Both the position numbers and the translations under genes were made by a program. The notes below the pieces were generated by a model. It ran no database searches. It was given only the letters and a program-made list of their open reading frames with translations, and was not told the DNA's origin. Of a DNA stretch of 64,000 nucleotides, positions 61,797 to 64,000 are shown in pieces (position 1 is the stretch's first letter; the number at the start of each line of letters is the position of its first letter). The stretch is from Bdellovibrio sp. NC01 (GTDB lineage: Bacteria; Bdellovibrionota; Bdellovibrionia; Bdellovibrionales; Bdellovibrionaceae), in contig NZ_CP030034.1 of NCBI RefSeq assembly GCF_006874625.1, positions 3,534,001 through 3,598,000 on the forward strand, read 5' to 3'.

Positions 61797-62555
61797 ATGG
61801 GAAGAAGTATTTTCTTTCTATTCGCACCGTTTTTTCTTTTATCAACTTCAGCTCTGGCGGAAACTCCGTCGGGAATTTCAATTCAAGGACTTAATGCTAA
61901 TGGAACAGGATGCCCACAAGGATCTTATTCAGCGAATATCTCACCGGACGGTCAAGCCTTCTCTCTTCTTTTGGATAATTACGTCGCAGCTTCTGACATG
62001 CGCAATCCTATTTCTCGTCTTAATTGCGAGCTAAGAGTGAACTTCCGCGTTCCGCGTGGTTGGCAATTCACTGTCGTCACTGCGGATTATCGTGGCTATG
62101 CTTATGCCGAAGCCAATACGACAGTCGTTCATCAAGCTCTTTATTCTTTCGATGGTAGCAAACCAATTAATGAAAGACCTGGTTACGAAAATAACGGCAA
62201 ATATTCTTTCCGCGCTTCAGAATTCCGCGGTCCTTATAATAACAACTACACAATTCACCAAGAACTTGATCCTCGAGTGGCGCCATGGGCTCCGTGTAAC
62301 AACAGCGACACACAAACGTTGTTCTTAACGACTTACATCATGGCTCGAAATCTCAATTTAAACTCAAACATTCAAGCCCAAATTTCTTTAGACAGTGTTG
62401 ACGGATCTGTGCAATCGCAGCGCTACCAACTTGCTTGGCGTAGATGTGCGACGACGAATCCCACTCCACCGCCTGCGCCCGGACCAAATCCTGGCAATCC
62501 AAACCCCGGCCCTGTCAAACCAGGCAACCCAGGGCGTCCACCAAGATTTCCATAA
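61797..62555 (+). CDS. Secreted DUF4360-like protein with Pro/Gly tail
   Basis: 252 residues with SD GGAGGGGG and signal peptide ending ALA-21. The core (about 25-215) has the DUF4360 pattern: GTGCPQGSYSANISPD, SRLNCELRVNFRVPRGWQF, DYRGYAYAE, FRGPYNNNY and a late WAPCNN and LAWRRC. Four Cys are conserved with the next gene. A C-terminal tail of about 35 residues is Pro/Gly/Asn-rich (PPPAPGPNPGNP). Exported; function unknown. First of two paralogs. Confidence 0.85.
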   Translation: MGRSIFFLFAPFFLLSTSALAETPSGISIQGLNANGTGCPQGSYSANISPDGQAFSLLLDNYVAASDMRNPISRLNCELRVNFRVPRGWQFTVVTADYRGYAYAEANTTVVHQALYSFDGSKPINERPGYENNGKYSFRASEFRGPYNNNYTIHQELDPRVAPWAPCNNSDTQTLFLTTYIMARNLNLNSNIQAQISLDSVDGSVQSQRYQLAWRRCATTNPTPPPAPGPNPGNPNPGPVKPGNPGRPPRFP

Positions 62556-62621
62556 TTAATAAGAAACTAAATTTGATTTTTTAAAACAACGAAACTTCAT
62601 CAACTACTATAAGGGGGAACG

Positions 62622-63227
62622 ATGAAATCCGGTATCCTATTGAAAATTGTCGCAGCAGCTTTAACATTCTCAGCAGTCTCTGCTCATGCAGATGCACTTC
62701 GCTTAGGCCAACCAGCTTACGGTGGAACAGGATGTCCTGCAGGATCTGCAAGCGTCACTGTCAGCCCTGATCAGTCGGCACTAAGTATCTTGTTTGATAG
62801 CTACGTCTCTGAAGCGGGTGCGACAACTGGAAAAACAATTGATCGTAAATCATGTAACATCTCAATCCCAGTAGCTGTACCAAATGGATATAGCGTTGCT
62901 GTTTTCCAAGTGGACTATCGCGGCTTCACTGCGGTTCCTCGCGGAGCACAGGCACGCTTTGATGCAGAATACTTCTGGGCAGGCAGCCGTGGTTTCAGAA
63001 TTTCTCGTATCTTCTCTGGCCCATACAACGATGCTTACACTCTGACGGATGCATTGCTTGCGAACACAATGGTGTGGACTCCATGCGGAGCGAGCGTGAA
63101 TCTTCGTGTGAACACATCTATGCTTGCACAAACGAACGCACGCAAAGAACAAACTCTAGCAACTGTGGATAGCGCTGACGTTTCTTCTGGTTTGATCTAC
63201 CACTTGCAATGGAGACGCTGCCAATAG
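62622..63227 (+). CDS. Secreted DUF4360-like protein, paralog
   Basis: 201 residues, SD AAGGGGG, signal peptide ending AHA-23. Shares with the preceding gene GTGCPAGSASVTVSPD, DRKSCNISIPVAVPNGYSV, DYRGFTAV, FSGPYNDAY and LQWRRC, but lacks the Pro/Gly tail. The two are probably a tandem duplication that diverged. Same strand, 66 bases apart, closed by one terminator, so likely one operon. Confidence 0.85.
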   Translation: MKSGILLKIVAAALTFSAVSAHADALRLGQPAYGGTGCPAGSASVTVSPDQSALSILFDSYVSEAGATTGKTIDRKSCNISIPVAVPNGYSVAVFQVDYRGFTAVPRGAQARFDAEYFWAGSRGFRISRIFSGPYNDAYTLTDALLANTMVWTPCGASVNLRVNTSMLAQTNARKEQTLATVDSADVSSGLIYHLQWRRCQ

Positions 63228-63256
63228 TTGAATTTTAAAAAAATTGAATGCAGAAA

Positions 63257-63291
63257 AAGAAAAGCCCGGTTTTATACCGGGCTTTTTTATT
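63257..63291. terminator. Bidirectional terminator
   Basis: Stem AAAGCCCGGT/ACCGGGCTTT (63261-63270 with 63276-63285, loop TTTAT) with A and T runs, shared with the convergent hemerythrin gene. Confidence 0.92.
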
Positions 63292-63700
63292 AGCTCGCTT
63301 TTTGACTTGCGATCACACCGTACTTCGTATCGATACCCATGATATGGGCCGTTAGCCACGTCTTCAAGAATTGGAAGAACGCTGGCGTCAACTGACCGGT
63401 CTTTTCAAACTCAGCCCCATGATCTTTCAAGCGCTGAATCAAATCCTTGTGGATCTTTTTATGAACTGAAGCTTGTGAATAATCCAAAGTATCAAAGAAT
63501 TTTTCTTCATGATCGAAGTGGGTCACTGTCCACGATACGAGGTCGCGAACAATGGAACCTAATTCATTCTTTGTCGCTTTAGCTTCGTGGCGTTCGTACA
63601 GACGATTCATGATATCAATAAGCTTTTTATGCTCATTGTCCATGGCATCTACGTGTGTTGTTAAACGCTCTTTGTCCCATTTAAAGAAAGTGTCACCCAT
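63290..63700 (-). CDS. Bacteriohemerythrin
   Basis: 136 residues, a single hemerythrin domain. The di-iron ligands are complete: His24, His61 and Glu65 (HFDHEEKFF), His80, His84 (HKKIH), His119 and Asp124 (HIMGID). Binds O2 and may sense it, store it or buffer iron; in motile bacteria such proteins can be linked to aerotaxis. No fused signalling domain. A hairpin GCACCTT/AAGGTGC lies just upstream in its leader. Confidence 0.93.
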   Translation of the reverse strand: MGDTFFKWDKERLTTHVDAMDNEHKKLIDIMNRLYERHEAKATKNELGSIVRDLVSWTVTHFDHEEKFFDTLDYSQASVHKKIHKDLIQRLKDHGAEFEKTGQLTPAFFQFLKTWLTAHIMGIDTKYGVIASQKAS

Positions 63701-63815
63701 TTTTTACCTCGGTCGGTCGGCACCTTTTTGTGGAAGGTGCTAGTTAGTCTCAACCAACTCATCGGATTTAATGTAAGCGACTACATGATGGGAATCATGA
63801 TTCTAAATTTTGTTT

Positions 63816-64000
63816 TTAGTTTTTTCGAAGATCAGAAAGTTTCTCGCGAACCCAGCGTCTAATAATGGGATACTCTTCTTCTTTTAAAGAGTGATCTTTA
63901 TCCATTTCAACCCACTCAACATCAAGGCCAGCGGTTTTAAGCTTTTCCACGCCGTATTTAGTTTCTTCCAACGGCAAAATATCGTCTTGATGACCGTGCG
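63816..64000 (-). CDS. Carboxylesterase/phospholipase-family hydrolase, 3' end
   Basis: Partial: enters from the right edge, 61 codons visible to the TAA at 63816-63818. The visible end reads HGHQDDILPLEETKYGVEKL and later DKDHSLKEEEYPIIRRW. HGxxD carries the catalytic Asp and the xxH of DKDHSL the catalytic His of the alpha/beta-hydrolase carboxylesterase (YpfH/EstB-type) family. The nucleophile Ser lies outside the window. Confidence 0.75.
   Translation of the reverse strand, partial: HGHQDDILPLEETKYGVEKLKTAGLDVEWVEMDKDHSLKEEEYPIIRRWVREKLSDLRKN

Noticed and set aside
61762-62034. ORF overlapping the start of the first DUF4360-like gene in another frame
   Set aside because: No SD at its start; the DUF4360 frame has SD, signal peptide and family motifs.
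63720-63740. GGCAC...TGTGG resembling a sigma-54 promoter before the hemerythrin gene
   Set aside because: The -12 element is not GC-correct and the orientation does not fit the minus-strand gene.
1-64000. CRISPR arrays, tRNA/rRNA genes, insertion sequences, prophage genes
   Set aside because: Looked for regular spaced repeats, cloverleaf-like gene ends, transposase or integrase motifs; none seen.

Overview
The window looks like chromosome from a predatory deltaproteobacterium-type organism of the genus Bdellovibrio, or a very close relative. Pointers are a DacB peptidase followed directly by an ankyrin-repeat protein (the arrangement of the known prey-rounding enzyme and its self-protection partner), a LexA gene carrying a TTAC-N3-GTAA operator of the type known for Bdellovibrio, a ferrochelatase with an internal cysteine cluster, and many secreted proteases, lipoproteins and cell-wall enzymes. 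Base composition is moderate (high 40s % GC by eye). Genes are dense, commonly translationally coupled (ATGA or TAATG overlaps), and separated by clear hairpin-plus-T terminators. I see no rRNA, tRNA, insertion sequence, integrase or CRISPR array.

Layout. 1-6613 (+) is a heme operon: end of hemL, a two-component pair, hemE, hemN, hemY, hemH, all overlapping or nearly so. 6582-7614 (-) is an LrgAB-type membrane pair. 7781-9795 (+) holds dacB and the ankyrin gene. 9868-14191 carries a DEAD-box helicase, an alpha/beta hydrolase, pcnB and an unknown. 14251-19036 is a chemotaxis block (cheB, cheR, cheA on -, cheW on +). 19037-22246 is an accessory region with a large nested palindrome, two Ser/Thr/Gly-rich secreted proteins and an operator-like repeat cluster. 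22247-29482 has glyoxalase I, transketolase, adenosine deaminase, prolyl aminopeptidase and two trypsin-like lipoproteins.

29462-41546 is an aromatic/quinone block: menH, menD, menF (-), DAHP synthase and menG (+), then a minus-strand operon running small periplasmic protein, aroB, aroA, aroK-aroD-aroE (one fused protein), aroC, menB. Together these cover erythrose-4-phosphate plus PEP to chorismate, and chorismate towards menaquinone except menC, menE and menA. The order aroB-aroA-aroK-aroD-aroE is exactly the N-to-C domain order of the eukaryotic pentafunctional AROM protein; this is the most striking observation in the window.

41587-64000 is a mixed region: ung, an aldo/keto reductase, an alkylsulfatase, a secreted murein-peptide-amidase-like peptidase, lexA, free methionine-R-sulfoxide reductase, an outer-membrane porin, a DksA relative lacking its zinc cysteines, a TetR regulator, a transpeptidase, fxsA, exonuclease III, a peroxiredoxin coupled to an ATP-grasp-like gene, a SelO-like protein, two DUF4360 secreted paralogs, a hemerythrin and the end of an esterase. 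Several convergent pairs abut stop-to-stop or overlap with no terminator between them.
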